64,000 nucleotides of DNA from assembly GCA_903813345.2 (NCBI GenBank), contig CAIIXF020000007.1, positions 12,878,714 through 12,942,713 of the forward strand, in the 5' to 3' direction. The notes under the pieces are model-generated. The model saw only the letters and a program-made list of their open reading frames with translations. It did no database searches and was not told the DNA's origin. Positions within the stretch are counted from its first letter, which is position 1; the number at the start of each line of letters is the position of its first letter. Positions 24,201-35,727 of the stretch are shown in pieces. Source of the stretch: Owenia fusiformis. Taxonomy: Eukaryota; Annelida; Polychaeta; Sabellida; Oweniidae. A program made the translations under genes and the position numbers.

Positions 24201-25025
24201 GCCATTTTGAATTTAACGAGGCTAGAATCAGAAAAAGATACAATATTTGCAATCTACTGTTAATTGCCTTTCATTTGAGTATAATAAAGCTATACTTCAG
24301 AAAGATCTAAAAATTAGCGAAAATTTCTGTTTTCCTGTCCCCCCATACACCGCCCCTGGGGTCAGGATGAAAAACACGGAATATATGTGAAATAGATAAA
24401 TGTTGTGAATATACTACCGAATTTTCAGACAATAATATTAATTACTTTTACGTTTAGAATGAAAAATTTATGATTTTTGCGAAAAAGTCCCGTCATTTTT
24501 AAAGCGGCGGCCATCTTGAAAATTTTTTTTTTGCGTAAAACTATTTACCAATATACATCTTTCCACTAAATATGAAGAAAATCCTTCAACTAGTATTTGA
24601 GTTATCTTCCGGACAGACGGACGGACTGACTGACAGACTGACGGACTGACGGACAGACGGATGGACGGAGGGCTTCACTATATCCCTACCGAACTTCGTT
24701 CGTTGGGATAATTACATACCCTAAATAGAACACCAAATAATGATAATGCTCAAAATAAAATACAATTTTCATTTCCCTATTTCAGGATGCCATACTTGGT
24801 GCACCAAAACCAGGTGGAAAGGTGCTTCTCAAGAAACAAGGATGTCGTTTTGCAGATAGTGAATTCCCAATAAAACATGAACATACTAAATATCATATAG
24901 TGGACACTTTACCGAATTACAGACAGCTGGAAAAGACACGATATTATATGACATTATTCATGGATAATGCTATGAAGGCAGTTGACACACATAATCCCCT
25001 CAAGGATAAACTCTCATGGAACTGA
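18256..25025 (+). CDS. CNBD2-like protein with two cyclic-nucleotide-binding domains, paralogue 1 (955 aa)
   Basis: Seven exons: 18256-18433, 19056-19143, 19269-19459, 19799-19926, 20684-20865, 21886-23746, 24786-25025. All have GT-AG ends and consistent phase (956 codons with stop). The first cNMP-binding domain spans about residues 60-195. Its phosphate-binding cassette reads FGELALIEPEAKRNAT (158-173), keeping the Glu and Arg170 that contact cyclic nucleotide in the PKA/CNG family. A charged Lys/Glu insert of about 40 residues interrupts the domain before the cassette. The second domain (about 215-370) has VVGDIEYINDLQTYHGN at the cassette and lacks the Arg, so it may not bind nucleotide. 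A Ser-Arg/Arg-Gly-rich stretch covers about 648-710. The layout resembles animal CNBD2 (sperm-linked in mammals). Cyclic-nucleotide binding and a ciliary or sperm role are inference. Confidence 0.85.
20906..21606. mobile_element. 701-bp foldback element in intron 5 of CNBD2-like paralogue 1
   Basis: The ends are a 27-bp inverted repeat containing ggagtggtatcgatatggag. The complementarity continues inwards: ttggttgattttaaaaaagt near 21190 pairs with its complement near 21290, and a tctttccgaacc segment near 21140 pairs with ggttcggaaaga near 21374. The transcribed intron could therefore fold into one very long hairpin. No target duplication is obvious and there is no coding capacity. Confidence 0.75.
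23935..24715 (-). mobile_element. Diverged pearl-like element in intron 6 of CNBD2-like paralogue 1
   Basis: The left end, gtagcaaatcccagcgaac, and the right end, gaacttcgttcgttgggat, match the termini of the 51557-52825 element. A (GGAC)/(TGAC)n microsatellite lies at about 24610-24670, and the body has motifs of the kind cggccatcttgaaa. The core repeats are much more divergent than in the other two copies, so this is an older or different subfamily. Confidence 0.6.
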
Positions 25026-27540
25026 TTTACTCTTCCATTATTACATACAATGTAATGCAATATGTGACTGGATCTGCATAATCCCAAACTTTATTTTTGG
25101 AAATAAGGACTAATATGGATCAATATTCTAGCTCTGCTGCAAAGGATTTGATCAAAATAAGATTTAACCATCAATTGGTGGTAGTTAGGAAACCAGTATT
25201 ATAAAACTAGGCGCAGCAGGATATATACCAAAACATTTATCAATTAATTGCTTTTATTTTTATATAATAGTGATTTTGATGACTAGATGTTTACATTTTC
25301 ATTAGACGGTAAAATTTTTCTAATAAAAAATCATAACTTGTTAATCTAGACTGTTATTGTAAAGTATACATTGTTTAAATGAATGATCTAATTAAAAAGA
25401 TTTTATTTATTGATGTATAGATATCATTCCAAATTTTAACCATTCATGTTATACGAATAGTGACATCTATTTTAGTTTAGTTTCCTTTAAGTTTTTAGTC
25501 ACCCTTCCCTTTTGGCATTTGTGCTTTTATATTAGTAGCTATTATTTAGTAACTCCTGCTGCTTTATTGAAAGCAACAGGGGTCACATTTAAGCTCAAGT
25601 TTCTTTCAAAGATCAAAACTAAAGAATTGATATTTCCACAAAAAACACCGTAAAATGATACAGTTTCATCCATTCAATTTGATACCCCATGCAGTTAGCT
25701 TATGAATCCTGTATAATGCTGTAAAGGAATATTCCAAATATGATACAGATTTTGTCATTCTAATTTATTCAAGTCAGTCAGAGATACCATATTTGATATC
25801 TTGTCACCTTTCAGAATACATGCAGTCAAATGGTGTGTGTTGTTTTCATGTTAGATTTCTTCTCAAATTCTATTTTTACATAGTAATGGGGCCCCAGTAA
25901 TGTAACTTGGTACAATATAATTTTAAATTCTCAAGTGGGTGCAAGGTTATTATTGAATTTTCAACTGGGTGAAGATAATTTTTAATTCTCAAATGGGTGC
26001 AGTTATTGGAGGGATTACTGTTAATATGATCTAACATACATCCTATTAACCATGTTTTTGCACTTTAGGGTGAACTAATTACAACAACCCTATTTAAGTT
26101 ATGACAAGGTGCTCATGTCAACTGTACTTAATATCTATAGAAATGGAACCCTTCAAATGGTTATAATTACACAAAAAATATTTACCAATCGTCTTAGCAA
26201 ACTTGTTGTGTTGACTAAAGAAAGTGGTTCTTTATGTGGAAATGGAATTCAGTGGCAGTATTGTGACCAGGCTATTGTAGTCGAATTTATTCAGTTAACA
26301 GAGTTTTGTGAGTCAACACAAAAAGCTAACTGATATGACAGCATTTAGTCCTTAAGCATTGTGTTAATGGAGGTTGTTGTTAGGGCAAAGATATAAATAT
26401 CATGATATCATGGTCAGACGTTGATACAAACAAATTGTTTGTTCCTGGGAAAAGCTATATTTGGATTAATACGGATGTTGGCACTACAAAACAATGAAAA
26501 CTCATCCAATGACAAAACAATTGGATGTTTAAACCGGATATGAGATAAATGAAATTCAACTTTAAAATATAAATCAAATCGGCCAAAGTAAAAGCAAGAC
26601 GAGCAAAAATCAGTTCTTGAAGAAAAATGAAAGTACGTTGAATGGAAAAATAGGCGCTAAAAGTGTTCATATAAGGTTATTAAAACCAACCTAAAAACCA
26701 TACAATTCTTCAGCAATTAGTCGTTAAAAGATAAAAATCATATACAAGTATTTAACATGTATGAAGGATTCTGAGTGGATCTTATCAATTTTCACAATTC
26801 TAAATGATTGCAACAATTTGATTGACTTAATCTGATGATAAATCACAGACTGCATGTATTGACCTTTCAAACATTATAGATAAATGGATTATTTTATGAC
26901 CATTAACAACAGACGATTTAGATTGCATAAGGGACATTACTGTTTATCGATAGTAATATATCAGAACTTGTGCGTGATGTTAATGAAGTATACGTGAAGC
27001 TGATAAATTAATTCAGGAAACAAGAGAACATAAAAATTGCATTATACCACCAGATGTGAAAGATTCTATGTGAGGCATGAATGGAATAAAAGAGGTAACC
27101 AAAACAGAAAATTGTAACATTTCTACAAAAATGTATTATTTATTACATTTAAATGGAGTCTTGATTTTAGCATGCAATTAAATGAGATCAAATAGAATTA
27201 AATGTTAAACATAACTACCAACATTTTTTAAAGGTCGCTAAAAGTTTATAACACGGAGATTGTGAAATAGGAGCAAATGGATAAATGCAATCATGATAAT
27301 ATCAAGGATTTAAAGGATTGAAATAGAAAAAATCCATTAACATTTCAACTGGAAAGATATAAATCAGAGAGTGGAACAAATACATTTATCAAAGTTCACA
27401 AGAATAAAGGTACAACCAGTACTTTTGCAGTAAAATACTCCATGAGGCCAAATGTTAAGTGTTGTTTAAAATAACTGAACATCAGACAACACAATCTAAT
27501 GTAGAGAAGACGTGTGTTGAAATTGAAACTAAAACTGAAG
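25026..27540. other. Spacer between the two CNBD2-like paralogues
   Basis: This is about 2.5 kb of AT-rich sequence. An AATAAA-type signal near 25320 could end the upstream transcript. A gtgggtgcaa-type motif repeats near 25935-26000. No gene or clear mobile element is supported. Confidence 0.45.
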
Positions 27541-30500
27541 ATGAGTCAGACATATGAGCGAGTCATCCAACTGATAGAGACTCCTCCAGGAGAAAGATCC
27601 ACGAAGGAGATCAATATTATATTGCCATGGCTACAAAAGAAGAGTCAGTTACTTCAAGATATGGAAAAGGGTAAATATATCATTATTCAATGTAGCATAG
27701 AAGTAAATGTATAGGAAAAGAAAATGGGACGCATGAATAAACATAAAAATTGTATTAATTATACTACAGTGAATCCTGCATATATACGAGGATTTATTAC
27801 TACTGATGTCCTTTAGGGCCAAACGTACATCCTATATACAATATTCAATAACAGTAAATATAGCAATAAAGTAAAGAAAATGTTTTTTTGGTCCCAAATT
27901 TTGACTGGTGTCATATTTGGAATCTACATGTAAAATTTCATTTGAAAATGTGGTTTTGAAAAGAGTTTTTCATTTCTGAAAATTTAATTTTCTTTGAAGA
28001 TGTGACTTCTAGGTCGGAGAGATTCCCAATAGACACCATGTTGTAATATCACAAAAAGTGAAATATCTTTTTTTTGTGTTGGGCAGATAATATTTTCCTT
28101 TACTGGACATATTTTAATATGTATAACTATCAGATACATAAGAGTAATATGAAAAGTGAACCACTAAATCTGATGAATATTCAAGTTTAAAGGAACTTTG
28201 TAATACCCTGCCATGTTATTTCCCCCGAATTATCCACCTGGTGGAGAAACTGTAAACTACATACTTGCAGCTGAGTAATTGACTAACATATTTTTTTTAA
28301 AAAACTTGAAATGTGAACATTTGCTAATCCAAACACTTTTGGAGAATAACATGCCCAACTTGGGGAAATAAAAAAATATAATGTGATCTGATTTCCATAT
28401 TTTGAACAGAATTTCAATATGTTTTCATCATAATGAAAATAAAAAAAACTTGATTATTTCTTAAAAATGCATATACAGCGGCAATGCAAAGCAAAATACT
28501 TGAATACCATAACCTATTTTCATGTGATTTGGCACGGCATTATGGGAGATGTTAGAAACTAAAATGGTTAATCAGTCAGACAAACATTTTACTAACTTTT
28601 AAAGTAACCAAATAATGTATTAAAATTGTGAAAAAGAGCGATGGTAAATTTCTATGGGCTTAGAATTATATTTGGTAATGCATTCTTCGTACTAATGTAT
28701 ATTCTTTTCAGGTTTGAAATGTTATTATAAGACATTACCGATTCATTCTTTTCTTTGTCAAGCAATACGTCATGTTTCTTAAAATGAGTGGAAAACAACC
28801 CAGAGAGCTTTTAGGATCAAGCATTGTAACTTCGTGTCAATGTTTAGCTTTCGGATGAGGTCCTCAATAACATGAACTTTTGGAGATCCTGTGTATATTT
28901 GTACGACAACTTTGGATTTCAAGCAGACATATTCAAGTTGTATACCTTGCTTTAAAACTATTAAATGCACCCTGTCTAATGTAGAAATGACAATACTCCA
29001 GATGATGTTCTATTGAGTTCTACTGGTACTTATACTCATATTATTTTCTAACATAGAAATGACAATACTCCAGATGATGTTCTATTGAGTTCTACTGGTA
29101 CTTATACTCATATTATTTTCAAAATAAAATGGAAACTGAATCATTCACATAATACATCACATTTTGATTTATCAGGGTCTTATTTATTGAACAATTATGA
29201 TACTTTGTTGACTTTTCAAGAAAAACTGCATCATGGATTGATTTCTATGTTTTATTAGTGTTTGTGGTATATATTCTTTCTTTACTTCTCTCACTTATAT
29301 CAATGTCAATTTTCTGTCCAATCCACTAACTGGGATATTTTCTTGAAGATTGAATCAATGACCATGATAACAATGATTTAGTAGCATTATATTGTTTGGT
29401 GCTATAGATTCTTGTATCTTGCGCTAGTGACTAAAATGGAAGTGACCTGGTCAGTTTTGAATTATATGAGAGTCTTTCAATATTGAGTGTTTTTTAACTT
29501 GTTGGGTCTGATTGTTGGTTTTTTATTGTTTAGTTTCAGGGGTTTTGTGTTTAATAAATTGTAGTCCTTCTACACTTCTCTTCATTACATTAATAGATAA
29601 CATTTTTGAACCAATTAGCAATATCTGCGATGTTACAGTATTCACACAATATAACTTTAAATTACTTGACAGGGTTTTCTACACTTCCTGCTTTACCTGC
29701 TTTACATTTATTCTCATATTTCCCATTTTTTGTTTCATTTAAAATTCGTTTCTGCTATTATATAATATAACTTCTACGGTCTTCCATTCTTATTTGAGAA
29801 AAGAAAGGTGATGTTATAATCCATTAAATGTAATTGATGATCAATCCAACTGTTTTTATTATCCAGATATTCTAATTGATATTGTACGCAACTGTCAACA
29901 CCTTAAAGCAGTATGCGATGATGTCATCATACGTCAGGGAGAGATTGGTGATTGGTAAGTGGTCATTAATCAAAAATATGATACTCTTATAATGTCTCTA
30001 AGAGTATAATGGATTGCAAGACATGTCAAACATTTTTATAACTTCAGGGGTTTTCATTACAGTGTGAACCATTCAACATTTGTGTTCGCTCATGAATTTG
30101 TTGTTTCGCCAAAATGCTTTTTGAATAACATATCACTGGCGTTAAACCTAATTTAGACATACTGCTCCGTACTGTAAAGATCATGGTACATGTACTGTTG
30201 TACATCTATGGGAGTTTGCTGAATTCTTTAGATCACTTATTTGGTATATTTTCCAAGCACGAATGATGTGAGTTTGCTTTTATTGGTGAAAATTGGTAAG
30301 ACTCTTATATTTACAAAGGTTTGTTGAAAGAATTCAATCTCTTTGTTTAGCCTGCTCGCTATATCTGATTCTCTCTTTAAGACAGTTCAGTAGAAGAATA
30401 TAAATAATATCAGGCCCGGAGCCAGGATTTGCCAAGGGGGTTCATTTTTCAAAAATTTCCAGGGGGGGTTCACATTTGACAATTTTGGCCCTAATATGGC

Positions 30501-33500
30501 TAAAATCACTTGAAAAGTGCTCAAAATTGTGAAAAACCGCATGATTTTGAAAGAATTTTTGGCCAGGGGGGGTTCGCCCGAACCCTGCGAACCCCCCCTG
30601 GCTACGGGCCTGAATATATTGTACATAACCAGTGACTTATAAACATGAATACAGCATAATGACAAATAATTAAAATTCAATACTAGTGTCAATTATTTGG
30701 CACCTTTAGAACCCATATGCAAAAAAAATATTTAAATTATTTAAATATCACTTAAAAGTTATTTTTGACATTTTTTAATAAAAGTTGACTTTGGAAAAGA
30801 CCTTTGTATTTTCAAATATTTGAATTTCCCGCTGTTTTAGGAACAAATAATTTTAGATTATAAGGTCACCTTATCCTGCATTACACATAATATAAAACAC
30901 ATCATTGCCCTTTACCAAAAATACCCTTTATTTTATTGTTTTATGACTTTCATTTCAGTTTCTTCATCATTCTGAATGGTTCAGTGGCTGTATATGTTGA
31001 TGCATCTAAGTCTGGGGAGGATGAGAAATCAACAGAAGAGCCAGATGACAAATTATTAAGGAATAAGCGGAAAGAAAGAGCAAAAGAAAATAAGCCCCTT
31101 GAAAGAAATAAACTTGGAAAGTTTGTTATCAAGTTTGGTAAGCAGCAGTCATAATGCCTGGAATTCAATCTTGATTTACTTAAATTATATCACACAACAA
31201 ATCATCAGTGAAATCCCAAGTGTTACTAAACTGGATGTTGCACTGGCGGATTAGGGGCCCGGGCCCCCCCCCTTGGGTGGGCCCAGAAAAAAAAATTGGG
31301 CCCAAAAATTTTTTGGGCCAAACAAGGCCTTCAGGCCCCAAAAAATGGGCCTTTTTGGTCATTACTGGGCCTTTTAAGGCCTTATTTTTTAATTTCAGGC
31401 CAAATTTTTAAGAAAATGGGCCTCAACATTTCAAAATTTGGGCCCACTTTTGGATTTTAGGGGCCCAAAATTTTTTTCCGTGCAAGCACGGACGTTTCTT
31501 TTTCTTACCAGAAATCTGGGCCCCCCCCCTTGTTGGTTCCTGGATCCGCCCCTGTGTTGCAACCTGATAAGTTGAAAATGATGGCTATTTGCAAACTATA
31601 CCCTTTTGAGATAAATCCTTGGAAGATCATGATATCTAAGCATATACAAGTTCATATAATTTATGTAATTGTTGTCAAAGAAAGATGTGCACAAAATGTT
31701 ACCACAAAAAAATGTATATTAATGCAAGTAATACATATTGCATGAAAATATATATTGCATGTGTAGTATAACTACATTGCATATACATATCTCTCCAGAT
31801 GTTGGTCGCAGTTTTGGCGAGATTGCCTTGATCAGCGAAGATGCAAAACGTAATGCAACAATAGTAGCAGATGAGGAGACTGACTTCCTGGTAATCAACA
31901 GAGACCTCTATAACAGTACACTAAAGGTAAACTTGCAAAGAGTTCTAAGTTAAGAGTTTTGTCAGCAAGCTCAAAAATTACCTTTGTGATTGGTGGTTTA
32001 TTCAAAGAAGTGAGGAATTAATTTAACTTTGAATGCTTTGAAGCCATGGTTCATCCTCAGTTGAGCAATAATAAGCAAACGCAATAAAGACATTGAATCC
32101 TATGGCATGTTTAACTCCATCAAATAACTGATTTACAGAAGGATGTCTTCTTTGAAAATTGAACATTGTGAACTGAACATGTTATTTTATAACATTAAAA
32201 AAAAATTCATTCATATTTCTCTATTTTATTTCTCTATTTATTTTGAATGTTTTTAATTGTTTCATTGACTGATTTATATATTACATGTTTTCTGTTTAAT
32301 TGTTGCCTTTTCTATTTTATACCTTTCGTTTCTTGTATCTCCATGCATCTTTTAATTCTTAACTTGTATATTTTAAAAAGGCATCTCAAGAGCAAGAATA
32401 TGCTGAGCGTGAATCATTTGTGCAGACACATCCATTCTTTGCCAAATGGTCAAACAAATTCAAGAAGCTTCTAGAGATGAGTATCGTGAAAGAAAATTAC
32501 TCATATGATACACCTATAGTCAAGCAAGGAGACCCATTCAATGGACTCTATTTCCTACGCAAGTATGTACGATGTACCTTCGTATAAGTGGAGATACCCC
32601 TTCAGTACATCTTTACATATTCATTTTTATGTACTAGATCTATCATCATATTGCTTGATTGGTAATTTCCATTTGGACAACACTGAAAACTTGCTTTAAT
32701 CTTTGCTATGAATGTTTGACATGGGTTGTTTTATGTTTCTTTCAATTGCATCTAGGTCCCATGGATTGCTTTTTTTGACTTGGAATAATTAAGTATACAT
32801 TCATTTAAAATTATGCTTTATCAGTTTAATGAACAAATTGTAATATATAATAGTGATGGCTTATTACATCTATAACATATGAATATACTTTTCAAAAACA
32901 ATAATGATATGATATCATGGTCATTAAACAATTTTTGTTGTTTCCAGGGGCCGAGCTCAAATTATTCTAGAGCCTTCCAGACATGCTCAACAATACCCCT
33001 CCAGTTATCCTTTCATAGCATCGCATGACCTCTTTGAACTGGAGTCAATAAACTCTGTAAAGAAAGCCTACGCAACAAAAGATCACCCAGATGTCACCAA
33101 AACACCAGTAAAACAGGACCAGGTACTAGTGAGACGTAGAGATGGTTACGCTGCAGCAGAAAATCGCATCCATCATAAAACGATCGGACTATGTTTTGTG
33201 GAAGAAGGAGAAACTCTTGGCGATTTAGAGCTTATCATGAACCTAGGATCATATTATAGCACAATAATTTGTACTGCTCAAACTGAGGTCTACCTGCTGA
33301 ATATTAAAAACTTTGATAGGTTAGTCTCAAAAAGGAATCCATTGACATTGGACATTGTTAAGGAGCATGTGATAACAAAACTCAAGGGCAGAGTGGATTC
33401 AGTTCAAGGAGCTGAAGTTCCACTACTGAAGCACTCCTTGTTTAAACTCACTGATAATCGTAAACCAGTTGCAAAAAAGGCAGTTTCTCTAAGAACACGA

Positions 33501-35130
33501 AAGGATCTCCCGGATCACGACCTTCTTACCCAACACCTTCTTGAAGTGTTTATTCAGAATAAAGCTGAGCTTATTGAGCCATATGTCCCTGGTGCTGTCT
33601 ATTTGAGAGAGAAAATGAGAGAAATGGCAAGAATTAGAGAAAATGTGCGACAAAGACGTTTAGCTCAAGGCCGATTAAAAGAAATTCCTAAAAGGAAAAC
33701 TGAACGTAAACCTAGATCTATTCCAGCATTAAGGGAAGCATTGAGAAGGCAAGAAATGAATGATGAGGAAAAGGAAAAAGAAATGCTGAAAGAAATCCTG
33801 GAAAAACTCAAAGTGTTACAAGATGTAAATGATACTTTGGAATTTAATGATGAGCCTGAAAAAAGTATGGACCTCAAAATAAAAGCTGATAATAAATCAA
33901 CACCATCATATGAAATACAGAATTCAGACACGCAGAAAAAACAAACTGAACTCCCACAACCACTCCAATTGAACAATCTGGTAGAAAGATCATCAAAACC
34001 GTCATTTTCAACACCAATAGAAAAAGCAAATACCATTGAATCTGGTGCTAATAAAAGAATTCTGCCACCAATAAGTGAAGAGAGCAATGCCAATGAAAAC
34101 ATTAATATAGATGACATTGACTCTCATTCTCTGCCTTTGTTAGGCAAGCGAGAAAAATCATTTGTGACAGAGACTGACCACAGGGATCATTTTCTCCCAC
34201 CAGCCAAAACATCAACACATGAACAAACAAAAAACAATGAATATGATGTTATCAAAGACAAGCAAAGAAAAAGTGAAAGTCCACAAAAGGAAAAAGTGAA
34301 AATGAAATTCATCAATGCTTATGTCAAGGACAAAATTGCTAGAATTGATGACAAGGTTGATTTCAATGACTATGAGACTAATGACACGACTTTGTCTTAT
34401 CTGGAAGAGAGATTGAAGAAGTTCCACTTGAAGACAAGGAAACCGAAGTCAGCCAAGCGAATACGTTCATCAATCAAATTACCAAAGCTACGAAGATATG
34501 TGGTACCTGTAAGTATTAAATAATTTGTCCTCCAAAAGTGTTTATACAGAAAATAAATGGTTAATCCTGAGATAATGTCATGCTTTTATTATGCAATTGG
34601 CATGACATTGAATGATTGGAGCGAATGAATGATATTATTAAGAAACATCCTATCAATTTGTTTCAATCCCATCAATAATATCAATTCTACTGACATTTAA
34701 TTTGCTCTTCTAAAACTACCATTTGTGCTTTTTGTATTGTGTCAGGAATTTTAAAATTAAATTTCAAAATTCTTATTGAACTAATCTCATATTTTCTTTT
34801 AAAATGTAAAATCAATGCAACAAAATCAAACCCAGAATTTTATTCATTACTGAGACATGCAATACATTGATATGTCTCTCTATTCAGGACTCTATGGGTG
34901 TACAGCAGCCTAAGCCTGGTGGCAGAGTGCTCATGAAGCTGAAGGAATGTAAATTGAACACAACCAGCCATCGAAATCATGAGCACTTCAAGTACCACAT
35001 GGTCCCAGAACTACCTGACACAGTCAAAAAGGAGAACTCACGTCTCGTCATGGAAATGTTCATGAAGACATCACTCGGCAAGAAAGCTGCGACTAAACGT
35101 CTTTCTCAAGTGTCTTATGAAGAAACTTGA
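27541..35130 (+). CDS. CNBD2-like protein with two cyclic-nucleotide-binding domains, paralogue 2 (836 aa)
   Basis: Seven exons: 27541-27670, 29867-29954, 30959-31137, 31799-31926, 32381-32562, 32948-34508, 34888-35130, totalling 837 codons with stop. Exons 2, 4 and 5 have exactly the same lengths as in paralogue 1, and all splice phases match, which shows a tandem duplication. The first ATG (MSQTYERVIQLIE) is used; the frame extends upstream only through GTG/TTG. The first binding domain has the cassette FGEIALISEDAKRNAT (138-153), with Glu140 and Arg150. The second domain lacks the cassette Arg. The linker after the second domain is Lys/Glu-rich and disordered, without the Ser-Arg repeats of paralogue 1. 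The conserved tail KMKFINAYVKDKIA...RYVVP is shared. An AATAAA lies at 35170-35175, 40 bases after the stop. CNBD2-type function is inferred. Confidence 0.85.
28975..29118. repeat. 72-bp tandem duplication in intron 1 of CNBD2-like paralogue 2
   Basis: Two consecutive copies (28975-29046 and 29047-29118) are nearly identical, both containing gaaatgacaatactccagat and ctactggtacttatactcat. The near identity points to a recent duplication. No function is apparent. Confidence 0.88.
30411..30612. mobile_element. 202-bp MITE with target duplication, intron 2 of CNBD2-like paralogue 2
   Basis: It begins CAGGCCCGGAGCCAGG and ends CCTGGCTACGGGCCTG, inverted repeats matching the element at 9844-9974. 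It is flanked by AATAT on both sides (30406-30410 and 30613-30617). The interior has ccaagggggttca-type motifs in inverted arrangement. Confidence 0.82.
31241..31554. mobile_element. 314-bp MITE with 5-bp target duplication, intron 3 of CNBD2-like paralogue 2
   Basis: The left end CACTGGCGGATTAGGGG and the right end TGGATCCGCCCCTG form imperfect inverted repeats. A perfect TGTTG direct repeat flanks it (31236-31240 and 31555-31559). The body is very GC-rich for this region, with repeated gggcc motifs. Termini and target length place it with the other 5-bp-duplication elements of this window. Confidence 0.8.
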
Positions 35131-35727
35131 TTTCATTTAATTGGGATTTATGAGACAAATTCAAATTGCAATAAAATATTGTGCAACAGAATTATAATGG
35201 GAAGAAATCTAAACAACTTAATATGGTGGAAAAGCAATACATGTAAAATAAAAAACAACTCTTACATCATTACAGAAATAGTGACTTGGTTGAAGAAGAT
35301 CTGTAGACTTCATGCAATACTAATATGACATTACATTATGCTAAAATGCAATATATGTACCCACATATATTTAAAGTTTTAACAAATGATTTTATATGAG
35401 AACAAATATGATACAATGTCATATCATAGTAAATCATATACACTGTATGTAAATAAATGAGAAAATGGTGCCTCAAGGTTCAGTTTTCAGCTGGACATAT
35501 TCTCTGAATAATGTGCTTTTTTGGCTTTGCTTAAATGAATAAAATGTACAATATGAAATAAATTAAATCAAAATTGTTAGATAAAACCAACTTACATATT
35601 ACTATATACAATTACAACTTAGCAGAGCTTCACATTTCTAATAAATTGTAGAGAATATTCTATGACAATAAAAATATTTTTTATAACATGAAATGAGGCA
35701 AAAGTTATTGAATGTTCTTACCAGAAA
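35131..35727. other. Convergent intergenic region
   Basis: This short AT-rich spacer holds the 3' flanks of CNBD2-like paralogue 2 (+) and the dioxygenase gene (-). I see nothing else in it. Confidence 0.5.

Noticed and set aside
27514-27540. Upstream start for CNBD2-like paralogue 2
   Set aside because: The extension depends on GTG/TTG codons in a repetitive Lys/Leu run. The first ATG is at 27541.
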